A stretch of 64,000 nucleotides of DNA from Glandiceps talaboti (GCF_964340395.1 NC_135563.1:5286922-5350921); one strand, 5' to 3'; shown: positions 12,356 through 24,290, counted from the first letter of the stretch. Translations and numbers: made by a program. Notes: generated from the sequence alone by a model not told the origin.

Positions 12356-12784
12356 TTAACACATATCGTAAAGTTTTACGGCGTCGGGGATGGAAAACGG
12401 CTTCGAAGGAGCATAATTATACATAGTCACGCCGTCTAATAATTTTGCTTCATGGGACCCAAGGTTTAGTGGAGTTTGTGAGAACTGTATTTCCCTTGTT
12501 GATACTTCTATGTGACTATACTCGCATAGGGATTTAGTCTCTGCGTATTGTTGTACTGGGTGATACAGTTCATATACATTCCGGATACCTAGCATCAGAC
12601 CTCGATGACTATACGCAGAAACTTGAAATGGTTCAAGATGTGGTAATTTGCCCCTTTTCAGAACAAACGGGTTCGGCAATAGTGTGTCAAAATCATTCCG
12701 CGATAGAGAAAGACCAGGCCAACAGTTACATCCCATTGTTGTCATTCTATTGTTTGAAATAACAAACATAGATATGGGTAACAT
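12356..12784 (-). CDS. Unrecognised protein-coding ORF, probably a terminal exon
   Basis: A 142-codon frame ends in TAA and is followed by an AATAAA. The composition is protein-like: rich in Pro, Tyr, His and Arg, with few runs and segments such as LPHLEPFQVSAYSHRG, VYELYHPVQQYAETK and YAPSKPFSIPDAVKLYDMC. A splice acceptor (TTTGTTATTTCAAACAATAG on -) lies just before an internal ATG (about 12745), so the true exon may begin there and code for MTTMGCNCWPG onward, about 129 residues. No signal peptide or membrane span is seen; a soluble protein is inferred. I do not recognise the family. It stops about 12 bases from the 12796-15090 inverted-repeat element, so the upstream part of any spliced gene would lie beyond that element. 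Confidence 0.5.
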   Translation of the reverse strand: MLPISMFVISNNRMTTMGCNCWPGLSLSRNDFDTLLPNPFVLKRGKLPHLEPFQVSAYSHRGLMLGIRNVYELYHPVQQYAETKSLCEYSHIEVSTREIQFSQTPLNLGSHEAKLLDGVTMYNYAPSKPFSIPDAVKLYDMC

Positions 12785-12954
12785 TACAAAGTATTAGTCA
12801 GGACGCCAAGGTCCGAAACGTGGCTTAAAACGTGAGTTACCTTACACGGTTTGAAGTACAATTTTTGACACCCTATTTGGTTAGAGTAATATCTGGGCCT
12901 TCAGAAAACCGATGTTGCCCCTCTACACTCTCTTGCGCAATCTCACAGGAGGCA

Positions 12955-13825
12955 GTTTCCATGGTAACTGTGACATAATTTTGAAGGATGCTAAACGTTA
13001 TAAAACGTCATATATCAGGCACCGGAAGTGCTATAATCATAATCAAAGTATGTGCATATATGTTTGGGGAGACGGGCAACCCATTGATCATATGACCTTT
13101 CCGATCAAAGGTCAACGTCATAGTGAAAATTCAAGGTCATCTTATTTTCTCTATATTTTTATTAAACCTCTGGCGGAAAGTTTTATATAACAAACATCAG
13201 GCATAGTTGTTATTGCTGAAAATCATTCATAAATACAGCAAATTATATAGTCTTTCAGGAAAAATACAGTAAAAGCCTATTTGGAAATGCTTTATTACAA
13301 AATCCTGTTACCAAGACAACTGCTATCAAGATCCGCAATTGTGAAAAATACGACAATACTGAAGATATCAAGGTCTCAAAGTTCTATAGATTTGACGAAA
13401 GTGTCTGTACATGGGTTTTAGGGGATGGGCAACTCACTGAACACATGATCCTTTTGATCCAAGGTCAAGGTCATACCCAAAAAAAATCAAGGTCATGGTA
13501 ATTTTTTAGTCAACAAATCAACGAAACATTACATTAAATACAATTATAATAATGTTATATGCTACAGAAAGGTCATAATAAAAAGATTATTACAAAAATA
13601 TATTGGACGTTGCTTTGAAATTACACAAATGAAATTACCAGGTCAACAAAATGATGTTAGCGCGTCAACTTATTTGATAGCTTGAATAATTCTCAAGTTG
13701 TTTAATGTTGTATATCTTGGTGTCTGAAAGAGCTATAAGTATGATGCAATTGCCATTACATTGGTTTTGAGGGATGGGCTACACATTGGTTACGTGATAT
13801 TTTACGTATACGGTTAAAGTCAAAC
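12955..13825 (+). repeat. Three diverged direct modules ending in repeated AGGTCA
   Basis: Modules at about 12955-13140, 13305-13497 and 13620-13822 each start with a TTACCA/CCATGG-like block. They then carry an AGCTATAA/GTGCTATAA/GTTCTATAG-type block, a GGGGATGGGCAAC-like block, and a tail of CAAGGTCA or related motifs. The second ends CCAAGGTCAAGGTCAT. The period is about 315-350 bp. Confidence 0.6.
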
Positions 13826-13844
13826 TTGAGGGCAGGCGTTTCAA

Positions 13845-13858
13845 AGGGGGGGGGGGGC
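13845..13858 (+). repeat. Poly-G tract
   Basis: A run of 13 G just after the third module of the inverted-repeat element. Confidence 0.9.
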
Positions 13859-14439
13859 GGTTCATACAGTAATATGAAAATGCTTAGTGCTGGCATATCA
13901 CCGCTGAGGAAGGTACATCACGAATCCTATCAGATATCGTTGTAAACGGCTACAAAGTTAACGTAGAAGAGGAATCACAACCAAACTTGAAATTTATCAC
14001 CCAGTATGCGTAAATAAAGTGACAAACATATCTCAGAAACGACTTATTACTCAAAGGGAAGAAATCTACTAAACACAACAGACAGAATTATCAAAATTAT
14101 TCAAAGATATTTGCTTGGTGGAACAAAACAAATCAAAATTAATAATGATAATACAATAGAATAATATATAACTGTATTGCCATTTGCTTAAATTGTATTA
14201 GAAATTGGCTATCCACGTGCACTCATAAAAAGAGGTAAATAATTGAAAAGTAAAGATTGGAAAGAAAACAATAATTGGTAAAACATTGGAAGGAAAATGC
14301 AACTGAAATATAAAAGCAAGAGCTAAAATTAATGTAACACATCAAACGATTTAAAATAAATATACATGATGCTAAAGATACAAATGCAGAGACAAATAAC
14401 ATGAAACTAAAACAAATGGTAAAATATTCTGGGACTGGT

Positions 14440-14680
14440 TTAAAATGCGAATCGCAGATGGATAAAACGTTCTGATTTCGTTTTGATACTCCTGTACCGC
14501 CTACCCGGGGGTAACAGTTCAAAAAGTGTATGTGCTGGATGACTTGAATCCGTAATGATGGATGTATCTTCGTGACTGGATCTCGAATCATTTGATATAT
14601 TGATTGTAAGGATGGTGATTCTGTACCGATGATTCTCTGTGTTGTCCGGACGACTCTCTCAAGTGCAACAACTCATCGTA
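14440..14680 (-). mobile_element. LINE reverse transcriptase C-terminal fragment (CR1/L2/Rex-like), frameshifted
   Basis: On the minus strand one frame reads LERVVRTTQRIIGTESPSLQ. A second frame continues with SSHPAHTLFELLPPGRRYRS then IKTKSERF, closing with a stop at 14440-14442. The order 'RVV-T-Q-IIG', 'HP-H-LF-LLP-GRRYRS' is characteristic of the C-terminal region after the RT domain in CR1/L2/Rex-type non-LTR elements. The switch of frame and early stop show it is a pseudogene. It sits inside the 12796-15090 element, so it either inserted there or was captured. Confidence 0.75.
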
Positions 14681-15239
14681 GGTGATGTTGTTAAACCAGA
14701 CCCTATATATACAGAAACGTTTCAGTGAATGTTTCGATAAAAGTGCAACAAATTAAGTTGACCTTGAATTTTGACTATGACCCTGACCTTGAATCGAAAA
14801 GGTCATGTAATCATTCTGTTCTCTGTCCCCTAAAATATATATAAACATACTTTAATCATGATTTTATCATTTCTGGGTCGCGAGATGTGACGTTTTTTAT
14901 GTTTTAGCATCCTTCCAAATAATGTCAATGTTTCCATGGAAACCGTCTCCTGTGAGTTTGCACAAGAGAATCCAGAGGGGCAACATCAGTTTTCTGAAGG
15001 CCCAGATATTATTCTAACCAAACACGATGTCAATTTCTGTACTTCAAGCCGGGCAATTTTTTTCAAATTTTTGGCCTTGGCGCCCTGATTTACAATTTTA
15101 TTTATAGACTAACAAGAATCGTTACCAGATGAGGATACGTTCAATGCTGAATTTGGCAATTATGTTTAAATTCGAATCGCTCATATTTTCTGCTTTATCT
15201 GAAATAATTTCTGTAACAACAGAATTATCATTTGTTTTG

Positions 15240-15550
15240 TTTTGTTCAGTGTTACTATGACAATCAAGAAATCAATGAATTATAAAACAAGCAATCAACC
15301 ACTCAACCGACCGACCGACCTTCCGATCGATCGACCGACCGACCGACCCACCCACCCACCCATCCATCCATCCATCCATCCATCCATCCATGCATGCATG
15401 CATGCATGCATGCATGCATCCATCCATCCATCCATCCATCCATCCATCCATCCATCATCCATCCATCCATCCATCCATCCATCCATCCATCCATCCATCC
15501 AACCAACCAACCAACCAACTAACCAACCAACCAATCAATCAATCAATCAA
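15240..15550 (+). repeat. Tetranucleotide cascade (GACC)n-(CCAT)n-(GCAT)n-(CCAT)n-(CCAA)n-(CAAT)n
   Basis: Blocks of different tetranucleotides succeed each other from 15299 to 15550, each differing from its neighbour by one base in the unit. The pattern suggests serial mutation and expansion of one original array, probably the tail of the adjacent retroposon. Both-strand His/Pro/Ile and Gly/Trp/Met frames are artefacts. Confidence 0.95.
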
Positions 15551-15910
15551 TTTATATAGCACCATCAATCAATCAATCAATTTATATAGCACCATCAATC
15601 AATCAATCCATCCATCCATCCATCCATCCATCCATCCATCCATCCAACCAACCAACCAACCAACCAACCAACCAACCAACCAACCAACCAATCAATCAAT
15701 CAATCAATTTATATAGCACCAGTATCCAATACGTTGTAAAGTTCGGAGGAGCAGTATGGTCACATGTTGACATCTCCACTGAAACTGCGCTAAAGGCATA
15801 AGCTGTGGGCTTTTGACGTATTTATTGGCAAAGTCTTCCAGAGGTGAGGTGTTGCACGCGAAAAGGCAAACCATGCAAATACAGAATTTGAAAATTGACA
15901 CATTATAGCC
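15550..15910 (-). mobile_element. Retroposon 3' end with GGTGCTATATAAATTGATTG tail, tail locally triplicated
   Basis: Read on the minus strand, unique sequence from about 15910 ends in GGTGCTATATAAATTGATTG followed by (ATTG)n. A GCGCTATATAAATTGATTG-like end with an ATTG tail is familiar from SINE/LINE 3' ends in many animals. The motif occurs three times (near 15551, 15586 and 15706), separated by CAAT, CCAT and CCAA arrays, as if tail plus terminus were duplicated during array expansion. No coding region is present, so it may be a SINE or a 5'-truncated LINE. Confidence 0.55.
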
Positions 15911-16860
15911 GATTTCCTGTAGCATCACCGATAGTGTGCGTCACACATTCATTTTCTATTTTATCTTAAAGATATGGATAAATAAAGACAACACTTATGA
16001 GATGACAACTGGATGTTCCTATGGAAACAATTTAGCTAGTACATAGAGTATGATCGCATGTGAAATTGCCATGGTTACATTAAACTGGAAATTTGAATTG
16101 ACTTTCTTTTATATACTCACACAAATGATTTAATTGTCCACATGAATCACTGACATATATTTCATTATTGAGTTATTTGCAATCTATTCAACACATTACA
16201 TATATTTGTTTTTGTGCAAAAAAATTCCCATAGTAACTGTTGCTTACGAAAGGTATAACAGTGCATTTCATCGTACGTCTTCCACACATCTATGACGTCA
16301 TTTGACGTCATAAATATCGGAAAGGCTTTGCCCAAAAGAGTAAGATTTTGTATTAATCCGAAAGGAGTTTATATCACCTCGGAATAAAACGTGTGGATTA
16401 GATGAAAACTTAAACTGTCAGCCCTTTATTAAAAATACTATTCGTTCATTTAACTTTAATGAACGCAATGCTGTATCAATAATTGCACAAATTGCTATGA
16501 CTTTCTCCTTCAATACAGAAGAATGAACCCGACAATCAAAGTGGAACTTTAATTCTCGCCACAGTTATTCATGTGACGTCATTAATTTTTGCTATAAATA
16601 AACATATATATTTTCACTGCCTCGTAATGTCGCAACCTCAATAGTACACTTGTCGTAAAATACCTGGCATTAAGCGTGATAGCATAATTTTCCTTTGGCG
16701 GCTGCTTACGATTTTCAATATAGCGAAGAAATCAAATCAGTTTTAACTATTCCCTTTTGTAGTTCCTCCTTTACTGAATACGGAATTCTGGTTGATGGAA
16801 TACTGTTCGAATATATCGTAATTCTGATGTAAATTGTTACGAACGTTCTGTAAACAGTAT
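15911..16860. other. AT-rich non-coding stretch with CRE-like sites
   Basis: No supported gene. Besides the paired TGACGTCA there is another at 16574-16581. The frame at 16715-16909 (-) is unrecognised and lacks support. Confidence 0.45.
16293..16310. promoter_or_regulatory. Paired perfect CRE palindromes
   Basis: TGACGTCA occurs at 16293-16300 and again at 16303-16310, one helical turn apart. This matches the CREB/ATF full site. No gene start is visible next to it, so function is unproven. Confidence 0.35.
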
Positions 16861-16867
16861 TAAACAT

Positions 16868-17124
16868 CATGTATGTTGGAAGGAATATCTTGTTGGTGTG
16901 TAGGGACAACCGTCAACGACCGATTCAATCTTTGGAAAAATAGAGAATTCCATGGTGGCAATGACACCCTTATGATTGTATGTACAATGCAACTGTCTGC
17001 AACCGAAGACAGCGTTTGACTGCGCTAATCTGGTATGATGTAATATAGTAGTTTCGAGCTCAGAGCATTGATACTGTTCATCGTATATTTCCGCTAAATC
17101 ACAGTCTGATACATACAACTCCAT
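16868..17124 (-). CDS. Possible small exon or ORF, unrecognised
   Basis: The 85-codon frame starts at an ATG after a T-rich stretch and ends in TGA. Composition is more protein-like than most frames here (MELYVSDCDLAEIYDEQYQC, then HHTRLAQSNAVFGCRQLHC), with six Cys and no low complexity. There is no strong splice donor, signal peptide or membrane span. It could be a short intronless gene or chance; I know no homologous family. Confidence 0.22.
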
Positions 17125-18217
17125 GTGTTAATAAAAAAAACAGCGAATTTAAAGATTGATACATTATAAGTCAAAGATTCAAACACGTAGCTAATTATAT
17201 TATAGTTTTACCTTTGCATCCAGCAGTACCAAAAAAAAGTAAAAGCAATTTCCATCACACAAATTTCAAAAAATATCACGTGTTATGACTTTAAATGATT
17301 TCCAAAAATACTTTCCCTTTCTGGCAAAATTTGGATAATTATTTTCGTTTTGCTGTAATGTTTCATTATCCTACTGTACCATTTAGTCTAAAATAACGCG
17401 TTTTTAAAATCGATCCCCTTCAAAAGTCTCATTCTTAAATGAAAACGACTAAGTGACATCATATGGTAATGGAATTAATAGGACATATTGCACATTAAAT
17501 TGTTATAATGGCAAATTATGTTTATATCAAAGGGCGAGTTAAGAATTCATACGAATTCTTTACTAAAAATAGTTTTCCAAAAATCGTGCTTAATAGCCTA
17601 TCCCAGCCGAACAGCTAAGTGAATTACGTTATTGCCAGGAAAAAAACTTTTATTAAATCAAAATCACTTGGGTAACACAGTTTACTTTGTGACATTAAGA
17701 AAATATATGGATCCTAACAATGACTGTATTCCTCTGTGCCATCAAGTTAACTAATTTAAGTAATCGGTTGGAGATATGTTTACTCTATGAGCTAAAAATA
17801 CCAACAAGTCAAATCTGGGGAAAATCCTTTCATATCCCCATCAAGAGATCACGGTGAGTCTGTCAGTGTCACAAATTCATTAGCAGCTGTTACATGTGAT
17901 CCATTTTGACAATGAAATAAAAATTGTGTCCACATAATGACTTGTTGCTCCACTTTTCACAGCATGTGTGTATCGTAAACTAATGTTATCTGATAGACAG
18001 CCAAGTTGCCCTTTTTGTCATTTTCATGTCTGAGGACGTTATTCTATCAATTAAAGTTCAACGGGGTGTTTTTTTCTTCAAATAGAAATTTACCTGCTCG
18101 ACTGCAGCGGTAGTGATTTACAGAAAGGTATCGGAAATATATCATTTGCATGTCATGTGAAGACGTTTCTATACATGCACAGCGGTCTATTATTCATTAC
18201 CTACCGGTACTTAACAG
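17125..18217. other. AT-rich non-coding stretch
   Basis: No supported gene, repeat or RNA feature recognised. Confidence 0.5.
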
Positions 18218-18782
18218 GGCACAAGCTGAGTGTATACGATGGTTTGGCGTCCCTTTTGCTGCCTTTTCAAAAAAGTACTCGCAATATTCTACTTACTGAA
18301 GTATACTTAACCATTACTTACAATTAACTGAACTCAATCCTCGTATCAAGATATCACTTATAAATGATCTGATGACGTAATTTATCATACATATAGAAAT
18401 ATAGAGGAAATTCCTACAGCGAAATATAATGTTGTAACGATGCTCTCACACAATTATAATGTCATAGAAGGCACGTTAAAGTAGCCATATGGATCACAAA
18501 TGGGGTATTTATTTTGTATTTTTAAATTTTAAGGCAACTCTACTATGTTTTCGTACTTGAAATAACAATGTGTACAGCACTGACCAAATCCATGTTTGTA
18601 GCTCAATAAATAACAAAAAGCTAACAACTATTTTAACACATTTTTATAACGATTTGCAATGTTTTTTAGTCATATAAACAAGGATTTGGTAAAGTAGGAA
18701 AACATAGAATTGTTTTAGTGTCATCGAAATTCTTAGTAAATATTCTCACTTGAGTGAAAAGTTTATAATCTCAGCTTGTGCC
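18218..18782. mobile_element. TIR element, family GGCACAAGCTGAG, copy 1 (longest)
   Basis: It begins GGCACAAGCTGAG (18218-18230) and ends CTCAGCTTGTGCC (18770-18782), a perfect 13-bp TIR over 565 bp. The interior is AT-rich with no ORF and contains GATCTGATGACG and TTATCATACATAT blocks shared with copies near 37.7 and 62.5 kb. A clear target-site duplication is not visible. It behaves as a non-autonomous DNA transposon. Confidence 0.75.
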
Positions 18783-21188
18783 AGATCAGTATACCCATTT
18801 TATTCTACCCATTCATTCAATAAACATTTGTACAGTACTAAAATATCCCACAATCAGTATACGGCGATCGCATAATTGTATAGACGTTGTGTGGACTAGA
18901 ATAGGTCATAGAATATTATTTTCATCCACAAGCCAGGAATAAATAAGCGAACATATAGCTCGAGAATGCAAACGCTGACAGGAATATATTCTTGAAGAAA
19001 TGTAATCTACCAAAAGATTGAACAAAACCCCGGAATATCACAATTTGCGTTCGTTTTTATCAAAATCAATAAATTTTGTGAAATTATGCATGCATCATCA
19101 TAAATGCAATTAATATACGTATATATCTGATTATTAATATTTTGTATAAATGGGATGAAGACAATTATAGTCGTCATCATGACGTCATAAATATGCACTT
19201 CTTGTTCTGCTTGTTAACGACTCAAAATAATATTCTAACAATGCACTAGTGAAATTGTTGTAGGCGTCAAACATATATAATGAATCCTACAGATCTATTG
19301 AATTACAGTCAATGCGTTACACGAATGCATGGACAGTCGTATATTTATAATGTTGTTTATCTCTGTTTTGATGGTTGTACAATCATACAAATATTCTACA
19401 TGCCATTGTAATGTTTATAAGGATCATGCGAAGGTGTACTAGGGGATACACAGCATATGAGACGATGTAAGGATAGGAGTAAAAGTGGAACCTAAACTTG
19501 ATTTCGTGATAGCCATGGCTTGTGCTCGGCCTCACTCAAAGCCAGAGCCAGGTGAGTCAGATGCTCACAGCTTCAATGTCAACAACCAAGTGTCTCAAAT
19601 TACCAACGCTTTTGTCATTACAGTAAATATATAACATTAAGTCACGCTTACTAGATGAGCGTCCTAAGATAACAAGAGGTCATGCATAATTGTGAGCGTC
19701 CTAGAAAATGAAACAAAGGACGCTAAAACTTGAAAAAACGTCCCTACACATACGATAAAGTACCTATTGTTTTAGCCCTATGTGAACAAATCCAATTAAA
19801 CATCTTTAATTCTTGAAAGAGGTGTTTGGCGACATGCATAAACAGTGTCATGTCTTAACTCAAACACAGTAATTATAAATTCAATAATTGCCTCTAGTTG
19901 GTAGGTTTGTGCCTTCTATGCTCAAAACACGAATAATTCCCTGAATCTGTCAACTTTAATACCACCTGATAAAGTGTCGAAATCTTTTAATCAGACTTGT
20001 TCCATCTGTCGCCTGGAAAAAAATATCACGCCACTCACCAAACAAAATGAGAGTTTTGGATTTTCTTTTTTGTTCGATAATGAAAGGTGAGCAGAGTAGT
20101 ACACATTCTAAAATTTGGTCCAAATCCTCCCGGGATCAACATAAATTGAGACTGAGAGTGTTTTACAAGAGACTGTCTATAATATACAAACTGTTTCTTG
20201 TAATAGTATAAATCAATATCACTTTTGAAGACATATATTATATGAAGTTGGTAGAAAATAATAATAAAATAATAGAAAAAAAAACACTTTCATTTGAGAT
20301 GTACAGCTGAAACAGGCAATTTTAAATTTTAGTTCATCTCATTAGGAAAAAAATGCACACAAAGAATCATGGATTTAAGTGACAATTTTTTGTTACAATA
20401 ATTTGTTACAATCTTATTACAAAATAAATGTTCAATGATGTGCTAGCTGATAGCACGGAATATAGTGCTGTCATGTACCACTGAAATTATTCACAATGGA
20501 TTTGAGGCGTCAGCTTGAATCAAAAGAAACTCATATTTGTCTATCAGTTCGTTCAATAAATATATGAACAATTGTAATCTTTACATTTTCAAATAAAATG
20601 ATACAAAAGGCGTTCATCCTATGTTTGCCCCATCCATCAATGTGACATGTTCGGTATCTCTACTATTCAGAACGAAGCAAATTGTTTCATACGACGTGTA
20701 TATATTCAAAATTAAATGGTCTACATGCATGTATCTGGACACATAGCTGCTGTTACAGCCTTCGTGTGAATACTATTCACATTAACTCTTTGTATCACCT
20801 AAATATTACCATCAGACTTTGAAAAGTAACGACCTACTTTGATAGCAACTACTCTAGTATAGTCATCAACTGGTAAATATATCAAGTCCAGATACAGTGT
20901 AAGTGGTCAAGTGTCAAACATTTGTTTGCAGGGACTTTTTACAAACGGTCAATATGAAACAATGTTGAATATTGTCAGAGTACGTTATTGAATAAAGAAG
21001 CTTACCTTTGTGTATGTCATTGTGATATTAATATTGCGTGACATATATTTTAAAGAGAGTTTGTGAAATATTTTTTGTTACTTGAGATTTACTTAAAAGG
21101 TCAATTATCTTTCAATTTTATTACCAACCTGACATCCATCAGCGACTATGGCATACCGCCACCACCACACAATCCTACCACAGCTACC
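18783..21188. other. AT-rich non-coding stretch
   Basis: No supported gene. A perfect TGACGTCA lies at 19180-19187. Nothing else is structured. Confidence 0.5.
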
Positions 21189-21191
21189 ACC

Positions 21192-21262
21192 ATGTATGTA
21201 TGTATGTATGTATGTATGTATGTATGTATGTATGTATGTATGTATGTATGTATGTATGTACG
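21192..21262 (+). repeat. (TATG)n microsatellite
   Basis: About 70 bp of nearly perfect TATG repeats, preceded by a short CCACCA-rich segment. Confidence 0.95.
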
Positions 21263-23600
21263 TATTTATGGGTGGGTAGGTCTAAGTTGGTGGGTAAGCG
21301 GTGAGTGGATGAAAAACCGTTACTGTGGAAACTGGTTTCCTTCCTGATTTCGTTTGGATAATATGAGGTAACCAGCTGATAAGTTGGAAATGAACATGGC
21401 TTCCAATATTGTCAGGAATTAGATAAGGAAACCGCTCACAAGGTTCTGAAATATGTTCAATTGTACTCTACCTTATAAAGATTTATAAAGATTTATAAAT
21501 CTACCCTGCTAGATATGTTATATATCACTTTTGAAATGCATGCTATAAATCTCCCATTCTTGATGATTTCCGCTGAATATTGTGTGTTGTCCCTTTCATG
21601 GAGAATACTATAGGAAATAACGAGTCATGCTTTTCTCAATTTTGTTTTAGTGAAAAATAAACTGTAAAGTCTCTTTCCGGAGTATTATACCTTTTGCCGT
21701 GAAATATACTAATGTATTATTGTACTTCACTCCACGCTGAAATATACGTGTCGCCTACTTATTTATTAAACAATGTTGTCGTCATGACAACCAAAGTGGA
21801 CTTTGAATAATTCAAGAAAATTGTAAAATGCATACCTGCTGTGAATATCTTTTATTTGTGCTGAATAGGGATGTAAAATGACATTTTGTCAATCTGAAGG
21901 GATTTTTATTATTTATTCGTGTTATATGGTATCAAAGCCATACTTCTATGTATGCAGTTGATTCAGCTGTACTTTTTACTTGAGGTGAAATACGCCTATA
22001 CAATAAACTGTTTATAACTTTGTGCTGTTACTTTGGTCAAGAAACCTCCAACAAGAATATTTCAAGTAGAGGTCAAAATGTCAGAATTCAGCCAGTTTAG
22101 AATCCAATATGGCCGCTGTGTTAACTCTATTGGAAAAAAAGAAGATTTTCAATTGCCATGTGTCAACGTTTAGAGAGATTTTAAGAATTGTGTGTGTAAT
22201 ACATCCTCATCCACAAGGATCATTCTACCATAAACCCAGCATGGTAATCGTAATAATGAAGGCATGGATTGGCTTATGAGCTGAACTGTTGTGTTTACAG
22301 TAGCATTCCTTCATAATTAATTATCAAAAATCATGATGGTTGATAACATCAATGCTTTGTAAGTTAAAATAGACGAAATCGTCACAGCCAGATAATTGAT
22401 GTTCACTTCTTTGAATGCAATTATTTCTTTTCAGATTGCCATGCATACATTAAAAGAGTCTTTTCAAACCAGTATTAGAAAATACATGCTAATCCATTGA
22501 CATTGCAGAAGAGTGAGAAACGTCAGATGAAATCATTAACGGTTGTAAAACATTAATGTTTTTATTTGAATAGACAATGTAAACTACATTCAAACAGGAA
22601 ATGTATTCCCTCAGAATTATTCAATTGAGGTGCTATAGTGTGAATTGCATAATAATGAAAGTGGTGCCAAATATCAATTTCCCTGCGGTGGAAACGCCAC
22701 AATACTCGCTTCGGCTTTTCTCTGGTATGGAAATGTATAGTAAGAAATCAGGGCTTTGGGATATTTCGTGATTACTAGGCCAAGCGGTGTAATCCTCCAC
22801 AAATCGAATCGACAAGACGACTGAAGCCTGCTGCATTAGTTGATTTCACCATCAAGCCTAGTTGTCGACTATATTGTAGCCAACCCATATAACTGACTTC
22901 CTGACAAAGTAAATCAGAGTAATAAAGTGAAACCAGGTGATGGAAAGACGCGGCTCTATGCATACATAGTGTGAAAAGTCAATTCCAAAACATTATGATA
23001 AATTCACTGACAAGTGTCGCTTTTGATGTTCTACATTTTGAACATCATACATTCCGAAGTTAAAAATGAAGATTTAATGATATACAAATTATGTACACTT
23101 ATATAAGGTGATTTCTCTATGGAATTATGTCACCGTCGATGTTTGCAATTTGCTTATTTTGAAGTAAAGTGCTTTGCACTTTCTCGACTGTTCACTCAAC
23201 GGGGAGACTTACGACAGGTATTCGGGATCTCAGTTGAGTCATATGTTATTAGTTTTGTTATATGTCCACGTTATCTTTCAATTATTTATCGTCCAATGCA
23301 TGTTAACGGTTTCAGGTAGCAGTCGTACATTGTATAGGTTCTGGTGATGTGTCCACTTCGATAACTATTGCCATTATAAGCTTACATCAGACGTTTCTAT
23401 TGTGGTGGTGACACTACCTACCGTGTTGGCAATAACAGTGTAACTGCGTTTGCTATATAGAATGACATAGACCTCTAGAATAATGAAAGTTATTAACACG
23501 AAAAGAGTACTGTCAACAATCAACAGTTGTCACTGAAATAACTGGTTCAGATTTCGGAATGTTTTATGTATAACCGAATGTTTTCTACATTAACAAAGTA
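21263..23600. other. Non-coding stretch with a weak direct repeat partner
   Basis: No supported gene. Sequence near 22040-22170 resembles 24480-24590, on the other side of the LINE fragment (shared AGAGGTCAAA, AATCCAA-ATGGC and GTGTCAACGTT). Frames at 22633-22963 (-) are unrecognised. Confidence 0.4.
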
Positions 23601-23605
23601 GATAA

Positions 23606-24290
23606 ATAGGGCTAAAAGTCAATGTTGACAAGACTGAGGCTGTATGGATTGAAAAATGGAGGTTTAAACAGGATAATCTGTTAGGGGTTAAATGGCCCAC
23701 GTCTCCTATTAAGATTGTAGGAACTTATTTTTCATACAATAGACAGGATGCCATAAAGAAAAATGTCTCTAAAGCAATGGATAATATGAAAATAATTCTG
23801 AACTCTTGGAAGAGTAGAAACCTAACCCTATTAGGTAAAGTTCAAATTATTCAAACTCTAGCTATTTCACAATTTTCACGTACATCTTCTACAAAACAGT
23901 GTAATCTCTAAAGTTATTATTCAGGAGGTTCATCGAACTATTTACAATTTTGTTTGGAAAGGTAGAGACAAAGTGGCTAGAAGAACTATGATAGGAGGTG
24001 TGGGCCAAGGTAGTGTAAAAATGCCTGACATAATCACTTATGAAAGAAGGAAACAGGATTTCTCTGGTTAAACACCTATTTGATCCAGCTGCCCCCAGTT
24101 TGTGGAAATATTTTGTGGCTATCAAGTTACTTTCATTTCTGAAGAAGATATATCAATGTGAGTACTGGATAACTGTACAAAATAAGAAATTAACAACACG
24201 TGTGAAAAAGTGGTCCGGTTTGTGTGAATTATTCAAGAACATGTAATGTTTATTTTTTGCTTGAAATGTATTCCTACTTGTGCCAAAATG
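23606..24290 (+). mobile_element. Decayed LINE fragment, L1/Tx1-like RT C-terminal region
   Basis: The first frame reads GLKVNVDKTEAVWIEKW then KIVGTYFSYN, and later WKSRNLTLLGKVQIIQTL up to about 23870. A second frame continues VISKVIIQEVHRTIYNFVWK then GRDKVARR and MPDIITYER. A third continues from about 24056 as ISLVKHLFDPAAPSLWKYF and ends at a stop at 24244-24246. The motifs 'NxxKTE', 'WKxRNLTLxGKxQIIKT' and 'FxWxGKxK' in that order are typical of the end of the RT domain and linker of L1/Tx1-like non-LTR elements. At least two frameshifts make it a dead 5'-truncated copy. An A-rich tail follows to about 24330. Confidence 0.85.

Larger units (their letters stand above)
12796..15090. mobile_element. 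2.3-kb element with ~330-bp inverted repeats rich in AGGTCA half-sites
   Basis: The left arm (12796-13140) and right arm (14748-15090) are reverse complements along their whole length. Shared blocks, in order, are GGCGCCAAGG-like, TTGAAGTACA, TTTGGTTAGA, AATATCTGGGCCTTCAG, GATGTTGCCCCTCT, TTTCCATGG, AAGGATGCTAAA and CAAGGTCA. By eye about three quarters of positions match. Between them are related direct modules and a LINE fragment, and no transposase frame is visible. It is most simply a long-TIR non-autonomous (foldback) element carrying a nested retrotransposon piece. Confidence 0.75.

Noticed and set aside
14223-14591. 122-codon minus-strand frame taken as one hydrophobic protein
   Set aside because: Its first part is one frame of a frameshifted LINE fragment and the rest is AT-rich 3' sequence.
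15242-15716. Overlapping His-Pro/Asn-Gln and Gly-Trp-Met frames
   Set aside because: Microsatellite artefacts.
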